A stretch of DNA of 64,000 nucleotides from Gnetum montanum. Its lineage: Eukaryota; Streptophyta; Gnetopsida; Gnetales; Gnetaceae. The notes under the pieces are model-generated. The model searched no databases. It was given only the letters and a program-made list of their open reading frames with translations, and had not been told where the DNA came from. Positions 11,745 through 24,499 of the stretch are shown piece after piece. Each line of letters opens with the position of its first letter. The stretch's first letter is position 1. A program made the translations under genes and the position numbers. The stretch spans positions 145,331 through 209,330 of the forward strand of contig MNCI01005010.1 in assembly GCA_015680685.1 (NCBI GenBank), read 5' to 3'.

Positions 11745-11930
11745 AGTTGGCCATTTTCAGCAGTTTTCATACTTGGCATTTTTTTTTGCATTTTCATACT
11801 TAGCATTTTTTTCTACATGATTACACTTAGCCATTTTTTTCTATATTTTTATACTTAGCCATTTTCCTACTATTGACAAACTTAGTCTTTTTTCTACTAT
11901 TTGTCAGAGTTAGCCATTTTCTGCAAACAA
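11745..11930 (+). repeat. TTAGCCATTTTT repeats in the C leader
   Basis: About six degenerate units of roughly 30 bp, each with ACTTAG(C)CATTTTTT and a TCTA-TATTT spacer. No coding content. The leader continues to 12732 without a recognisable frame and contains one undetermined base at 12449. Confidence 0.7.
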
Positions 11931-12732
11931 CAACTTTCACAACCCAATCTGCGACTAGGAATCTAGATCAACCTTCCATGTTGGTGTCTAACACATTTGA
12001 TACCATAATCCAGCCAAAGCGTACTCCACTAAGCCATGAACAATAAAATTTTTTTATGCAAAAATCCATGTAGGAATACTAGTGGATTACCTTGATTTGG
12101 AGGCAAAATAGAACTACGAACAAGTCCACTGGAATGGATGGGAGTACAACCTTTCCTTGTTTGACATAATCCCACTCATAGAGTCATACCACCAGTTGTT
12201 GTCCCAACTCATCTGGTCAAATAAGCATGATGCAAGGACAACCTACGAGGAAGCCTCATAAAATGAGGAAGATGAGTTTGAGGCCTACTCCAAACACAAG
12301 AGCCACCCCTACACCATCTTTGAACAACTGCTCCCTAGTGCAGCCCCTCCTCAATTCAGTCCACCCATCCTCTTTGAGATGGTCACCATGTCAATTCAAC
12401 CTTCTGTTGGCACATTTCTACCATTTCATGGAACAGGTGGACTTATTTNTGCAGGGGTCACCTCCTAACCCCAGACAACTCAGGAATCCTACATTTCACC
12501 TATCTCATTAGTATTTGGGGTGTTCATCCAACTCACTTGTGTGTGGCCTACTTCAATCATCGCATCCATTGCTCAACCAACACATCAACAACTATCCGCC
12601 ATGGTGTTAAACTAGCAACCACCATTTGCTATGACATTAAATTGGCAACAACCATCCTCTATGATGTTAAACTGGAAAACTCCACAACCAACAATTCTAC
12701 CCTATGTTATGCAACCAAAACAAGTCTAGCCA

Positions 12733-14568
12733 ATGCAATTGATTAGCACATCCTCAAGCTTGGATCAAGCATTCCAACTAATCCAAAGCTTGATGGAAGA
12801 GATCAACCGGCTCAAGGCTACCTCCTCCAACACCATCAAGGTGATGGACTTCTACTAAGATGATCCCATAAGTCCTATGGTATCACCTTTAACTCTCCCA
12901 ACGGGGGTCCAACTACCTCAATTCACCAAGTACAATGGTGAAGGAAACCCCAATGCACACTTGGTTACATTTCGATCTGAGTGCCTACTCGTTCAAGCTT
13001 GGCAACATACCATCATTCACATATTCCCCATGTCACTCATTGGTATGGCCTTAGATTGGTATCATATGCTACCCAAGGCCTCAATCTCCTCTTTGGAGGA
13101 TCTCATAAGCTAGTTTTTGACAAGCTTCAGGTACAACCTAAAGCCTAAAGCAACCCTCGACCATCTCATGCAGGTTAAGCAGGGAGCTCTAGAACTTGTG
13201 CCAAAATTCCTCAAACATTGGAATGCTGCATTGAGTGAAATACATGAAACCCTAGTAGAGATACATCTACTATCCATGTTCAAAGGTTCAGTGAATGACT
13301 TCATCAAGTATAAACTATATTATCTAGCCTTGAAGTCTCTTAGCCAAGCCTTTGCCCAAACAAAAGGCATAGAGGAAGCAATGCAAGCTAGCAATGACCC
13401 AACCTACATGGCCTATAGAAACCAACATGCTTGCAAGAAAAACACAACAGTGGCAACAATGGCCATAAGCAAAAAAGAAACCAACCGAGGTCCAATAGCT
13501 AAGCAACCCAATGCCCCAACTGACAAAACCACCAACTCTAGCACCAACTTATCTACATCAGCAGGGGCCACACCAAGGTCCAAATTTTAGTGCAAGGACA
13601 GCTCAAAGTATACATCACTACTAATGCAGCCCTCTGAACTATTAGAGAAACTCTTGAAATTCGAGAAAATCAAACACAAACATGTATCGGTGATTACCCA
13701 CCAAAAACATGATAGGTACTGTGAACTACTAAGGAACCCCACATTAGCAATACTGAATGAGCCCCCAGTTCCACAACATTTTAAATTGGACCAATACTAT
13801 CATTACCACCAATTGGCTGGTCATAGTACTGACAACTATCATGCTTTGCAGGATGACCTGTAGAGAATGATAGAATAGGGCCAACTAGTGCTCAACACAG
13901 TGAATCAATCCAACACAGATGATGCCTCCTATGTCATAAATTCCATTAGTATAGGTGGAAATTCCAAACCTATGCAACAACCTTTTGTGATCCATGTGCC
14001 TCCTAACAAGGAAAAGGTCCCCATAGCCTCCACAAGCAAGAGGCCTCCCTTTATTATGAAATTTCCACCTTGGACACCCACAACACCTTTTGTGGTCAAG
14101 GTTCTAGAACAATCATCTGCTAAGATGTTAAACTGGCATGACGTAGCAATAACAACCACTAAGCAACCTTTCATTATCAAGGTGCCACAACGAGTTGGTC
14201 ATGAAACAACTCCTAAGACACCTTTTATCATAAGGAGGCCACAATGTAATGGCCCATCACCTACCTAAAGCCCAACAGTGGGCAATGTCTCAATCTCTCC
14301 TCCCTCAAGGGTTGACCCCACTAGCAATCTGGGTAGGCCCACCAAATGGAAACGCAAGAGGACAAATGACCACCTTGCAACCCCCATGGACAAAGCAAAG
14401 AACACAACTAGCAATCAACAACCAAACATTGGGGCCCCTACCCCCAAGCAGGCAAAGAAAACCAAGCCTAAGACCCCTACGCGAGAGATCTGTCTCTCAA
14501 GCCACATGGAGGAAATCAAGGCCAACACAACTACTAATGACAAAGACTTCGTAGCTACACTAACCTAG
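12733..14568 (+). pseudogene. gag of element C
   Basis: A single reading frame starts at ATG 12733 and runs without frameshift through gag and on into the protease, broken only by stop codons (about 12859, 13111, 13588, 13861, 13876, 14266, 14566). The N-terminal segment has a heptad-like MEEINRLKA, then LPQFTKYNGEGNPNAH, SLIGMALDWYHMLP, ISSLEDL and VPKFLKHWNAALSE, all Gag core blocks. At about 13795-13860 the knuckle reads QYYHYHQLAGHSTDNYHAL: the three Cys expected in YCxYHxxxGHxTxxC have become Tyr, each a TGY->TAY change. The rest is Pro/Thr/Lys-rich. Gag would package element RNA. Confidence 0.85.
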
Positions 14569-14577
14569 GTAAAATAA

Positions 14578-15303
14578 ATGCTCAAGCAAAAGAACACAAC
14601 ATTGAGCTTGTACGACTTGATCATGACCATATCTACTCACTACCAAGCATTGGCTCGAATCTTGGCATCCATTCCTGTTACAAAGGACATCCCTACATAT
14701 GAGCCATCCATCCCTGCAAGGATGTTGCCCCCTACACCACAAGAATTGGGTTCAACATCTCTAGAATTTCATGATGATGTAGTCAAATTCAACCCCAAAC
14801 AAGGGGAGGTCATGATAGCTCCACTATCCATTAGTATACGTGTTGGGAAATGTACCATCCACAGAGTCTATGTCGATGATGGTGTAGCAACAAACATACT
14901 CCTATACTCCATCATCAATAAGCTAGGCCTGGTAGACAAAATCAAGCCAACCAAAATTGCATGACTAAAATCCTTCAACAGATCACACATCACTGTCAAG
15001 GGTACAATCAACCTCGTCTTCATGGTAGGAGAGCAGTTCCCCACCAATGCAGATTTCACTATCATAGAGGAGATGCCAAGTTTCAACATAGTTCTAGGTA
15101 GGCCTTGTCTAGCCCAACTAAGGGCCATCTCCTCTCCCATCCACCAAGAAATCCACCTTCCATACGAAGGTGGTCAAGTTTTCATCCATGGCGATAACGC
15201 TTCCTCTTCAACTATCCACAACATAGACATGGCACAAGAGGAGTTTCTTGGTGGTACACCTATGATAAAAAATGCAGCACCTAAGGGTAACACACCCGAA
15301 TAA
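14578..15303 (+). pseudogene. retropepsin-like protease of element C
   Basis: Continues the gag frame. It shows CTIHRVYVDDGVATNILLY near 14850-14910 (D-D-G where retropepsins have D-T/S-G), IINKLGL, then FNIVLGRPCLAQLRAISS and IHLPYEGG near 15083-15180, which are the flap-to-C-terminal blocks of Tat/Athila proteases. One stop lies at about 14962. The enzyme would cleave the Gag polyprotein. In ordinary elements RT follows at once; here the frame ends at 15301-15303 with no RT. Confidence 0.8.
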
Positions 15304-15839
15304 GTGTTTGAAGCCAACAGCCTCCCAAAGGATCCTAAGCCTTGAACACCCCCTAATCCACACTTGATTAGGAAGCAACTATGTGATCAAGAATTTTCCT
15401 TGGCCAAAAAATACGTTAAGCACCGGCTCACCCCTTGCCTCCATTGGCCATGCATTTTTGGTTTTTTCTTGGGTTGTGTTTGTTCATACATGTACATTGC
15501 ACCTACTTGCCTAGTTTATATAGTACTTTCCTTTGTTTACACATTTCTACTTTGTTTACACATTCATCTACTTAGCTTATGCATTGCATTTGAAAAACAT
15601 CAAAAAAAAAGAGAACAACAAAAACACATGGCTTGAAAAGGCCTTAAACTAGCCTATGACCTGAAATGGTCTAAAACTATCACATTTTGCATTACTGTTC
15701 TTTCATTCATACATTTTAACTTTGTTTACATTAGGTGTTGAATGATGTTGTTTTTCTTTCTAGTTGATTTTTGCAGGATATTGTAGGCACACAGCATGAC
15801 CATGCATGCAGTATCACACCTTACACAAGCAAGGTAAGC

Positions 15840-16110
15840 ACTAGTCTGCTGTGACTATAAACTAGCATAGATAGTCCACTATGACTATAAACTAGCACAG
15901 ATCATCATTAGGTCATGACATTTAACTGGCACAATAGCTCGTCCTTAGGTCATGACGTTAAACTAGCACAACATCCACTATTAGCTACAACATTAAACTA
16001 GCATCCAACAGTCTTCTAGGACTATAAACTAGGACATCATGGTCTGCCAAGACCTTAAACTAGGTTCACGATCTACCAAGACTTTAAATTGGCATGTTGC
16101 TAATCTAATT
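15840..16110 (+). repeat. AAACTAGCA repeat block
   Basis: About nine degenerate units of 30-36 bp, each with ACNNTAAACTAGCACA or a close variant followed by a TCNNTAGGTCATGAC-like part. Single copies of the same word occur elsewhere in element C (about 12607, 12645, 12669, 14128, 15647). Confidence 0.75.
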
Positions 16111-16863
16111 CGAGTACCTACCATTGGTGAAACCCTTGGGGAACTTGCAGCATCATCGCATCTCATCATTCTACTAATTTTTTGGAGCACCTACCATTAG
16201 TGCAGCCTTCAAAGGACTCACGACATCATCACCTTGGCATTTTCAATGGCTTCCTGAGCACTTGCAACTGGCACAACATTTCACACATTCATGTCATCTT
16301 CACATCCAACACTTACATCATCTCCACATCTGACATTTGCTCTAGCAATTCATGTTTTATGATTTTCTTATCTTCTCTAAGTTGTGTTTACAGGACAAAA
16401 CCTTGGAGGTTGTCATGCAAAGATGCATCTCATTGCAACAGCAAGTCACCATATTGCACTGATGTGCATGATTGGACTAGTTGAGCCACTCAAGAGTGCA
16501 CATTCCCCTCATCCTTATTACAACCTATGCACATCCACTCCTTCATTCCAATATCCCCTCATCTCCCACCTACTCATGATTGCACATCCCTTTGATGCAT
16601 ATGCATTGTGACCTACATAGCACCTTCCTTAATGTCAACTATAGAAACCATGGTGGATGTAATGCAACTCATCCCATGGGGAGCCTTCGTTGCGGGGTAA
16701 AAGCCCAAGTGAATGCAACACGAATCATCCCTAGGAGGAAACATCTATCCCATAGATGAAATGTAGATGCATCAAAATAAAGCCTAGCTTCTCAATGGCC
16801 AACTTGCAACTAACATTCAGTAGTAAGCCAAACCTAATGAAGGTTCACCTCACAAAAAAAATT

Positions 16864-16877
16864 GGGGGGGGGGGGGG
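16864..16877 (+). repeat. poly-G run
   Basis: Fourteen consecutive G preceded by eight A and TT. It is unusual in such AT-rich DNA; the exact length may be an assembly estimate. Confidence 0.8.
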
Positions 16878-17257
16878 AAGAAATTTCCCAAGAAAATTGA
16901 CAACACTGTAGCTTTGCAATTAGCCTAGCCTTGGATTGACTTTGATGCTCTCATAAGCACTCTAACGAGAGGTCAACATTTTAGGGGCGAACCACTTCAT
17001 GCCATGGTCACTATCAACCATGCTGAATTTGCATCTTACACCATGATCCACTATTTTCATTTCATTTCCATAGTTCAAATTTCATCTCCCTAGCATTACC
17101 TGTACCCGTTGTCCCTCAGCATACCCTTATTCTCATAGCACTCTTAAGCATGGTGAAACAACATCTGATCTTGTACTGATAGTGATGTTGGTAGCATGTC
17201 TGCTATGGTGTTTTGTAATTCTTTGTCGATGTCTCTTTGGCCACTCCTCCAGAAATC

Positions 17258-17273
17258 AACAAAGAGGGTCCAC
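17258..17273 (+). other. polypurine tract of element C
   Basis: AACAAAGAGGGTCCAC directly precedes the TGAAAC start of the 3' LTR, the expected place for plus-strand priming. Confidence 0.6.
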
Positions 17274-18501
17274 TGAAACACCACAAAATTTCGGGTCTTG
17301 GCATCTTGACTGCAAATTTGGCTAAGTGTCAAAACAATTCACATGTCATGTTGTGTAGCGTACTAAAGCATAGCATCCTGTTACATTGCATTGCATTGCA
17401 TAGTGTAGTACTCTATTACGCTGCATAGCGTAGCACACTATTACGCTATGTAGCCTAGCACCCATGTCTACTATAGCATAGCACCCTATCTACTGTGGCG
17501 TAGCACCAGGTCTACATCAATGTAACACCCTATCTACTGCAACATAGCACAAGGTCTACTGTAGCGTATCACCCATGTCTACTGCAGCGTAGCACCAAGT
17601 CTACTACAGTGTAGCACCCATGTCTACTACAACGTAGCACCCTATCTACTATAGCATAGCACCTTGTCCAATGTTGCAGCTAGTGTTCTGTGTCCCACAC
17701 TTAACATGGGATGAGCATGGTCCCACCCACTGCACCACCACATGGCACCTAATCCACATTTTGGGCTAACCCTAACCCTATAAATACACCCATGTCCCCT
17801 TTTGAAAAGGGGGGAGGGGAGGGTTGGCATTCATTTTCTCACCAGTAAGGTAGTTGGCACTTCCATTTGGCATTTAGCACTTTTGCATCTTGGCACTTAA
17901 CTTCGTGGGAAAATGAGACCCAGAGCACACCTACACTGCATGGTACACTGTAGCCCCATTGTAGCCCAGCAAGACAGCACATGGTATAGTGTGGCTACCA
18001 ATCTGGCAAGCATAGTTCAACAAAGTGAGCACTAGACTTCATAGCCTAACACCACCGAGGTTATGACTGCACTCCCACTGCACCTATTGTACATTGTGTA
18101 TACCTTTGTGAATTAGCTACGCTCCCTCTTTTGGGGTGGTGCACTACTATTCTCAAATTCTATTACATTTCTCAAGTATTTCTTTTTGACATTTAGCATA
18201 ACACTTGTATTTTTCTTACTTTTTCATACATATTTGCATGTTCACGTCATAGTTCCCAGGCTGGTACACCTTGCTACGCTCTAGCTTTCTCGGACCCAAT
18301 GCCCGCGCATAACGTAGTATAAACCCTTTTCACCCACACTCATTTTAACACCATGTAAGTCCTTGTCTAATCAACAAGACCATTCAAGGCACCCCATTTC
18401 CATTTTCTCCATCATGGCCCTCTCACGGATTCGGGGTTAGGTTGTACGCCAAGTGACCTCTCTGTGTTCAAGCAATCGACATTTTTGAACGTTACAGTTT
18501 T
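17274..18501 (+). repeat. 3' LTR of element C
   Basis: Counterpart of 10287-11539 (1228 versus 1253 bp). Differences are mostly scattered transitions plus rearranged minisatellite units (17345-17665). It carries TATAAATA at 17779-17786. Confidence 0.85.
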
Positions 18502-21500
18502 AGTAATTAGCTTATTTTTCCCTTTTCATGATTTTTATTAATCTTTCATTAAAAATTCCACAAGTATTTCATTGCACATACATTGATAATCTCAGGAACA
18601 TGACAAAGATGTGCTATGGAAGATTGAAGCTAGTGGAGGTACTAGTGGAGTTGGATCCATTGTGTTTTTTATTGGATCTTTATTGTGTTGCTCTCTTCTC
18701 ATATAGATTTCTTCATGTAGATTTGAAGGTTAGTAATCTTGGATCTTTTTCCATTTAGATTTACAAGATTATGCACATTCATGAGATGGGTTTTGTGATA
18801 TTAAATTTTATATTATTTGAGGGCTGATGGGTATTTCTTTGGATGCCTTGAAATGCTAGTTGAAAAAATTGTTATGTATGTAGTTCTTGATTGTTAGAAA
18901 TTCTATTCTATTGATTTTAGGTGTGGATTTAGTAAGAATTAATATCAAAGATTTTTTGGGATTGGATTTTGTTATTTGTTGAGTCATTATCATTTATAAT
19001 TAAATGAGTAGAGCTACTATAATTCTTGTTTTATATTATCTCTAATCTAGAGAGAACATGTGGGTTGGGTTCATTTAATGGATAGTTTGGAATCTTTGTA
19101 TTTTCATTCATTATCGATATCCTACTTTGACTTATTCCTCCTTTATCAACCATAAGATCTTATTAATGTGGTATTGTTGTCTATCTACTTCTGTAATAGT
19201 TTTAATTAAATTCATTTTTCATTATTTTTCTTCCCTAAGTCATGTGGGTATGATTCCCTTCATTGTGAGATTCCTTTCCTATATTTATGCCAATTTGATT
19301 TTCGCACATTAATATTATCAATATATTATTCTTGTTCCTCATCAATTCTTATTCTCAAGTTCTTGGATTTCTTACCTATATTTCCTTGATTTTTCCATTA
19401 GATTTGACTTCTTTCTATATGATTCTTAGCATTTCCCAACTTGATCTAGATTTCTTTGGTCTTAAAGAGATGTCTCCCTCGTAGGCTAAGTCTCCTAGGA
19501 ATACATCTCCATCTTGCATAAGGCATCTCCTTTCTAGAGTATACATCTCCATCTTGCATAAGGCATCTCCTTTCTAGAGTATACATCTCCATCTTGCATA
19601 AGGCATCTCCTTTCTAGAGTAGACATCTCTTCTAGCATATATATGTCTTCCTATAGATTTCTCCACCCTATTCAAGATCCCTCTTTCATCCTATATATGT
19701 CTCCCTCTTGCTATAGACATGTTTTCCAAGATGCCTCTTATTTTCTGAGACATCTACCTTGCAAGTTCAACATTGCAACTAATTTATTTCTCTTGAAGTT
19801 TGGTCTTCCTAATGAGTTTGGTAATTGGTTTTCTCAACTCCAAAGCCTCTTATAACCTTATCAAATCTTCTACCTTTGTTTAATCTAATGTATTCTCTTT
19901 TAGGTTATCAAATATTGGATACTTCCCTTGCATGAGTGAGTATTGCTTGGACTAGACATTGGTCTATTTGTGGCTTTCTTCACTAGTTATTTTGGACCTT
20001 TATATTGGTCTTTTGATCTTTGAGGTTCTTACCAAATTCATTTTTTTCATATTTTTATTTTTTTAACCTTCTTGCTAGATTTTTAAGTTTTGAAACATCT
20101 TGCCTAGATAAGTGGATATTGCATTGTTTGAGTGTTGATTGATATGTAGTTATTAGTTGTTGGTGATTTTGATCTTCCTATGCTTGCAGATTAATCAATT
20201 TTCCTAGGAGAAATGATTAATTATTTCTCTTTCTAGGATTAGTTGGTATCATCGGGACATTGTTTTAGATATGTGAGCTATCTTTGGATGATGCTTTTGA
20301 TTCTCTATTGATGATGAAGTTTCATGTGATTTTTTTGGACATTGATGATGTTATATCATACTTTGGACTAGTTTCTTTTACAAGGATTCATTAGATTTTT
20401 GGATTACCTTAATGATCTAGATTCATTTGATTTTGTTACTACCTCTACTATCAATTTGGGTTACCATGTTTGTATGTTTTTTGGGTGATTAGATGTTAAC
20501 GCTAGCATTGAGTTTGTGTTGCCTATTGGAGATGAGCTTCATGGATATGTTTGGTGATTGATCCTCATTGACATGCATCAATATGGCTTTCGTTGTAGGT
20601 CCTATCATACAAAAGATGGTGATTCCATGAATTATTGGTCCTTTTTGTTAGATGCCTTTAGAATGCTAGAGGTGAGTCATTTTAGATGCCTCTAGTAGCA
20701 GTACATTGAGCACATATCAATTGATTTTTCATGATGTTTCTCATTTATTTTGATACTAATAAAAAATCCATTCACATGATAGTTTGATATTTGGTTTAAA
20801 TATATTTTGGTTTTGGAATTTGATAAATTACACATGATAACTTTGTTACACATTTGAAGTTGAGTCTGATGCTTCTTGTTTGTGTTAACAATTAGAATTG
20901 GAAAATCATGGTAATGATAATTTTTGGTGGTTGAATGTTTGGCTATACATTTATTTAGTTGTTTAGATGCTCTTGAACTAATATATTTGTTAGGATAGCT
21001 ATGCTCCACCTAACTCCCATGAGATCTACCCATTCTTTAGTTGGATATTGTGCAAAGGTTTCTCATTTAGTTTATTCAAATATTCCCTTTTAATTTTAAG
21101 TTAATTGGATTGGATGGAGATTGGAGACCTTGGATAGTTTTCTGATTTGTTTCTAGTATGGTCTATGATGTTATATTTTTAGATTTAATCTTTGGCTATT
21201 TATGTATTAGACATTTCAACATTATGTTAGACATTATTTTTTTTCTAACTTTTGGATTTACATATTATATATGGAATAGACCTTTGACATTATGCTGACC
21301 ATTTAGTTATTATGATTTAGATTTGTAGTTTATTTAATTCTCTTATTCTTAACATAATTTTCAATAGACACTTTACATTATTCTCTATCTAGTTAGATTA
21401 AGTTATATTTTCAGAAAATATGATTAGCATATCTATACATCTATGTATTTTTTTCTTCTACTATTTAGTCTCATCTTAGTTCTTGGGTCATGGCTTTATA

Positions 21501-22399
21501 CTAAATTCATTTTACTTCCTTTCGTTGTGTAGTTAATGTATTATTCTACTTCCTTGCCATGACCAATTATTCATTATTAGTTTTACTTAATGTAATTCTC
21601 TTCAACCTAAGGATTGGAAAGAAGAATGTTACAACAAGCCTTAGCTATTATATTATAAGTCTAGAATCTAGGTTTCTATTTTGGACATCTTACACAAGAA
21701 AGTAAAAGATTTGGTAATTTTTTTGGTAAGGCTATGCATGTTTCCATTGCAATAGCTATGTGTACATCACAATTTTTTAATGTAAATAGTAGAGTGTGTG
21801 TAATACTATCATCTCCATCAAATTCATTTTAGCATTAACCATGTGGGTTCTTTTGGTACTTTTCCTATTATGTGCTAGTTCTTCTAGGTTTTATAGCACA
21901 CAAGATTTTTTATTTTTATGTTTTTTTATTCTAATAGTTTGGGTTTTGTATTTTTTTGGTTATGGTAAAATTTTGTACATATTTTTTTGAAGTAAGATAA
22001 ACCCATATATATAGTATTTAGGATATATTTGATACAAGTAAACAAAAGCAATCATTATAAATTTGAACATAAGAGATCTCTATTAACAAAGGGTTAAAAA
22101 TGGAACTTTTGTAAGCATCTAAAAAAAAGATCCCAAAGATCAAAAGATTAAAATAAAACCAAGAAAATATCACTAATTATAAATCTTTTTTTTTTTGAAT
22201 CAACAAAAATAGTGTTATAATAACCAAATCAAATTTACATTCCATGATCTAGTATAAATAATAACTTCATAAAATCCTTCACAATAGCTAATCATTACTT
22301 TTATAAGAAACTCTAAAAGAATACCCACTCCATCAAAGCTCACTGTAAAATAAGATGAATATTTCATTATTTACTAGAATAGTAAATCCTATCATGTCT
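18502..22399 (+). other. unassigned AT-rich region
   Basis: No coding family was recognised. 19440-19760 is rich in ACATCTCC/AGATGTCTCC words and contains the perfect triplication at 19501-19620; AGATGCCT words recur near 20650-20700. The 105-codon minus frame at 20692-21009 is AT-driven and shows no motif. A T-run at 22185-22196 could be the poly(A) end of the minus-strand LINE fragment to its right. Confidence 0.4.
19501..19620 (+). repeat. perfect 40-bp tandem repeat, three copies
   Basis: Three identical 40-bp units (19501-19540, 19541-19580, 19581-19620), each starting ATACATCTCC and ending TTTCTAGAGT. The fourth position diverges after AGACATCTCT. Identity among units contrasts with the heavy decay around them, so the amplification is recent. 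Confidence 0.98.
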
Positions 22400-23150
22400 A
22401 ACTCAAATTATGTACAAGAATTGATGGGAGAAGAGATTTAATTTATTTTATTTTTTATTTTTGTTTTGGACTCAACAAAGATTGAATAATATCATTGAGA
22501 AAAGATCCTTGTAATCATCTATTCATAATTTTTTAAATTTCGTTTCAAATGCTTCTTACTAATGAACATTTATAAAAACAATGGTCTAATAATTTTGATG
22601 ACATGTTGCAACACATATAAAGATCATTTAAATTAAATCCTTGTGATGCAATAAAATATTTACTAGAAGTTTACCATAGAGACATTTTGAAATGACAATA
22701 TTATGTTTTGGAATACTAACATCTCTTCACTAAGATTCATGAAGCTTATCCTTATGAGATGGAGCTAAAGACAAATAAGAATGTATAATCTTGTATGCAC
22801 GAGAATCCACCAAAAAGACATGATTATTTTTAACATTCGTATTAATTAAAAACTATCTTTTTGATTCTTCAAAATCCTTTCGAATAGGAATTTTCTTAGT
22901 AATACGTTCTCTACTATAAAAGGATTCATGATCCAAATACATTTCATGCATCACTTTGACCTAAGGTTTATCTTCAATATAAAGTTTCTAGGTAAGCGTT
23001 TTAAGAATAGCATAATTCAAATGCCATAAAGGTTAAAAATCCTAACATTCTTTACTAGAAAACATAAAAATCTCCATTGAGATGGAATAAAACACCTTTT
23101 GCTTAGTGTTAGTCAAATTTTCTTCAATTATTCATGACGGTTTATGACTA
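22400..23150 (-). pseudogene. L1-type LINE, C-terminal zinc-binding region
   Basis: On the minus strand, reading from 23150 downward: MHEMYLDHESFY, VDSRAYKIIHSYLSLAP, IPKHNIVISKCLYGKLL and LLHHKDLI followed by a Cys/His-containing stretch. This is the layout of the RT zinc-binding domain at the C-terminus of plant L1 ORF2 (helix, IWN-like block, LPxKVxxFxW-like block, CxxC...H...C). Similarity is distant. It shares strand with the LINE at 30930-33348 and may be its continuation, separated by the copia-2 insertion. Confidence 0.5.
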
Positions 23151-23555
23151 ATTTAGGGACCTTAAAGCATGAGAATAAGTATAATGGAAATTAGAGTAAA
23201 AAATTTAGTCCTTCTGCCCCTTCTTGGTCATTTAACCCTATATGGAAAGGTAAACCCAAAATGTTTATTGGCATAAGAAGGGTAATATTACAAATTACCC
23301 ATCACTAGTAAAGGGCATGATTATTTTTCTATGTCATTAGAAGGATATTAATATGTGTGCCATGCTATGACATATTTTGATATGCATCTCAACTACTAGT
23401 CTATTACTTATATATGTGTATGTGAAAACATTTTTGGGTATGTTTGATAAAAAAAATTTAACATGATGATAGGATACATTAATATGTGTGTTGTAAAATT
23501 TGGTTATAGACTCATGATACTAATACAAAACATTTTATTGGTGATGTATCATTTT

Positions 23556-24431
23556 ACATTAAATTTTATAGTGAAATAATTGCTTATTATCTTGAATTTA
23601 AAAAGAATCAACTAATAAAATTTTTATTTTTGTAAAGCTTAGGAAGTTCTCTTCAATTTGGAAAAGGAATTACTGCAAAAGATATCCAGAAGCTAAGGTT
23701 AGGTTACATTCTTTTTAATCTACTAAAAATCATGGTAATTATAGTAGTGCAACTTTGGGAAATGATAAACTTAAAAGTTATTAAGTTTCTGATACTAAAG
23801 TTTTAACTAAAATTTACTAGAGATATTAGATTTTAAATAAATCTAATATCAAATTGAATTGTTATGCAATGAGGTAGAAATAATCTAACTTTTGATCATT
23901 AGTCATTCTAGTAAACATTCAGAATTTACCAAATTATAAAGATAATTTTCCCAAAGTGTAATAGATATTGAACTAAAATTTTAGCTTGATGTATCTATTT
24001 GTTCTATATTTCTAATAAATCTAGACTCACTAAAATATTTTATGAAATTACTATGGTATGATCAAAATATTGAATATCCCCAATTCTAGCTATTCAACTT
24101 CTAAGATTAAGTAAATAATAATAAATGATGTTAATGAATTAATGAAAGATTAATAAATTGATAATGAAATAGTTAAATTATTGCTAAAATTATGTTGCTA
24201 ATTCCATAATTCAAATTTTCAAGACATTCCTTAGATATATATATGTAAGAAGTATGACTACAAATAATATAATATAGCCCAAATGCTAAAAAAAACATTT
24301 TAAAATTAACTATATATAAGGATTAGGATAAAAATAACATAACAACTACTCATCAATCTAGAAATTTCCTATATTTTATTAAAATAAAACTCTATATAAA
24401 ATTTATATCTTCTACTTTAAAAAGCAAAAAA
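23556..24431 (-). repeat. 3' LTR of copia-2
   Basis: Reverse-complement match to the copia-1 LTRs; for example 24352-24390 equals the inverse of 3883-3921 with few differences. The inner edge is set by the purine tract (AAGAAGAGA read on the minus strand, 24430-24440). The outer edge near 23556 is approximate. Confidence 0.8.
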
Positions 24432-24499
24432 TCTCTTCTTAGAATGGAAGAAAATCTTTGTTCTTCAACTTTACTTTCTTCTTTCTTTATCATGCTTTG

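Larger units (their letters stand above)
15304..17257 (+). other. non-coding 3' region of element C
   Basis: No RT, RNase H, integrase or chromodomain motif was found in any frame. It holds a repeat block (15840-16110), a poly-G run and several 60-100-codon frames without recognisable content. Confidence 0.6.
10287..18501 (+). mobile_element. Gypsy element C: gag-protease only, non-autonomous
   Basis: An 8.2-kb LTR element: LTRs at 10287-11539 and 17274-18501, a primer site, one gag-protease frame (12733-15303), then about 2 kb without any RT, RNase H or integrase motif, and a purine tract. The Gag layout (PxFxKYNGEGNPNAH, WYxxLP, knuckle, then retropepsin) is that of the Tat/Athila side of gypsy. 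Lacking pol, it would need enzymes in trans, as described for TR-GAG elements. The frame has only single-codon stops and no frameshift, so it is younger than the copia copies. No clear target duplication was found. Confidence 0.85.

Noticed and set aside
13929-14180. 83-codon minus frame in element C
   Set aside because: Antisense of the gag Pro/Thr-rich region.
20692-21009. 105-codon minus-strand frame
   Set aside because: AT-driven composition (Asn, Lys, His, Ile), no motif, no neighbouring coding signal.
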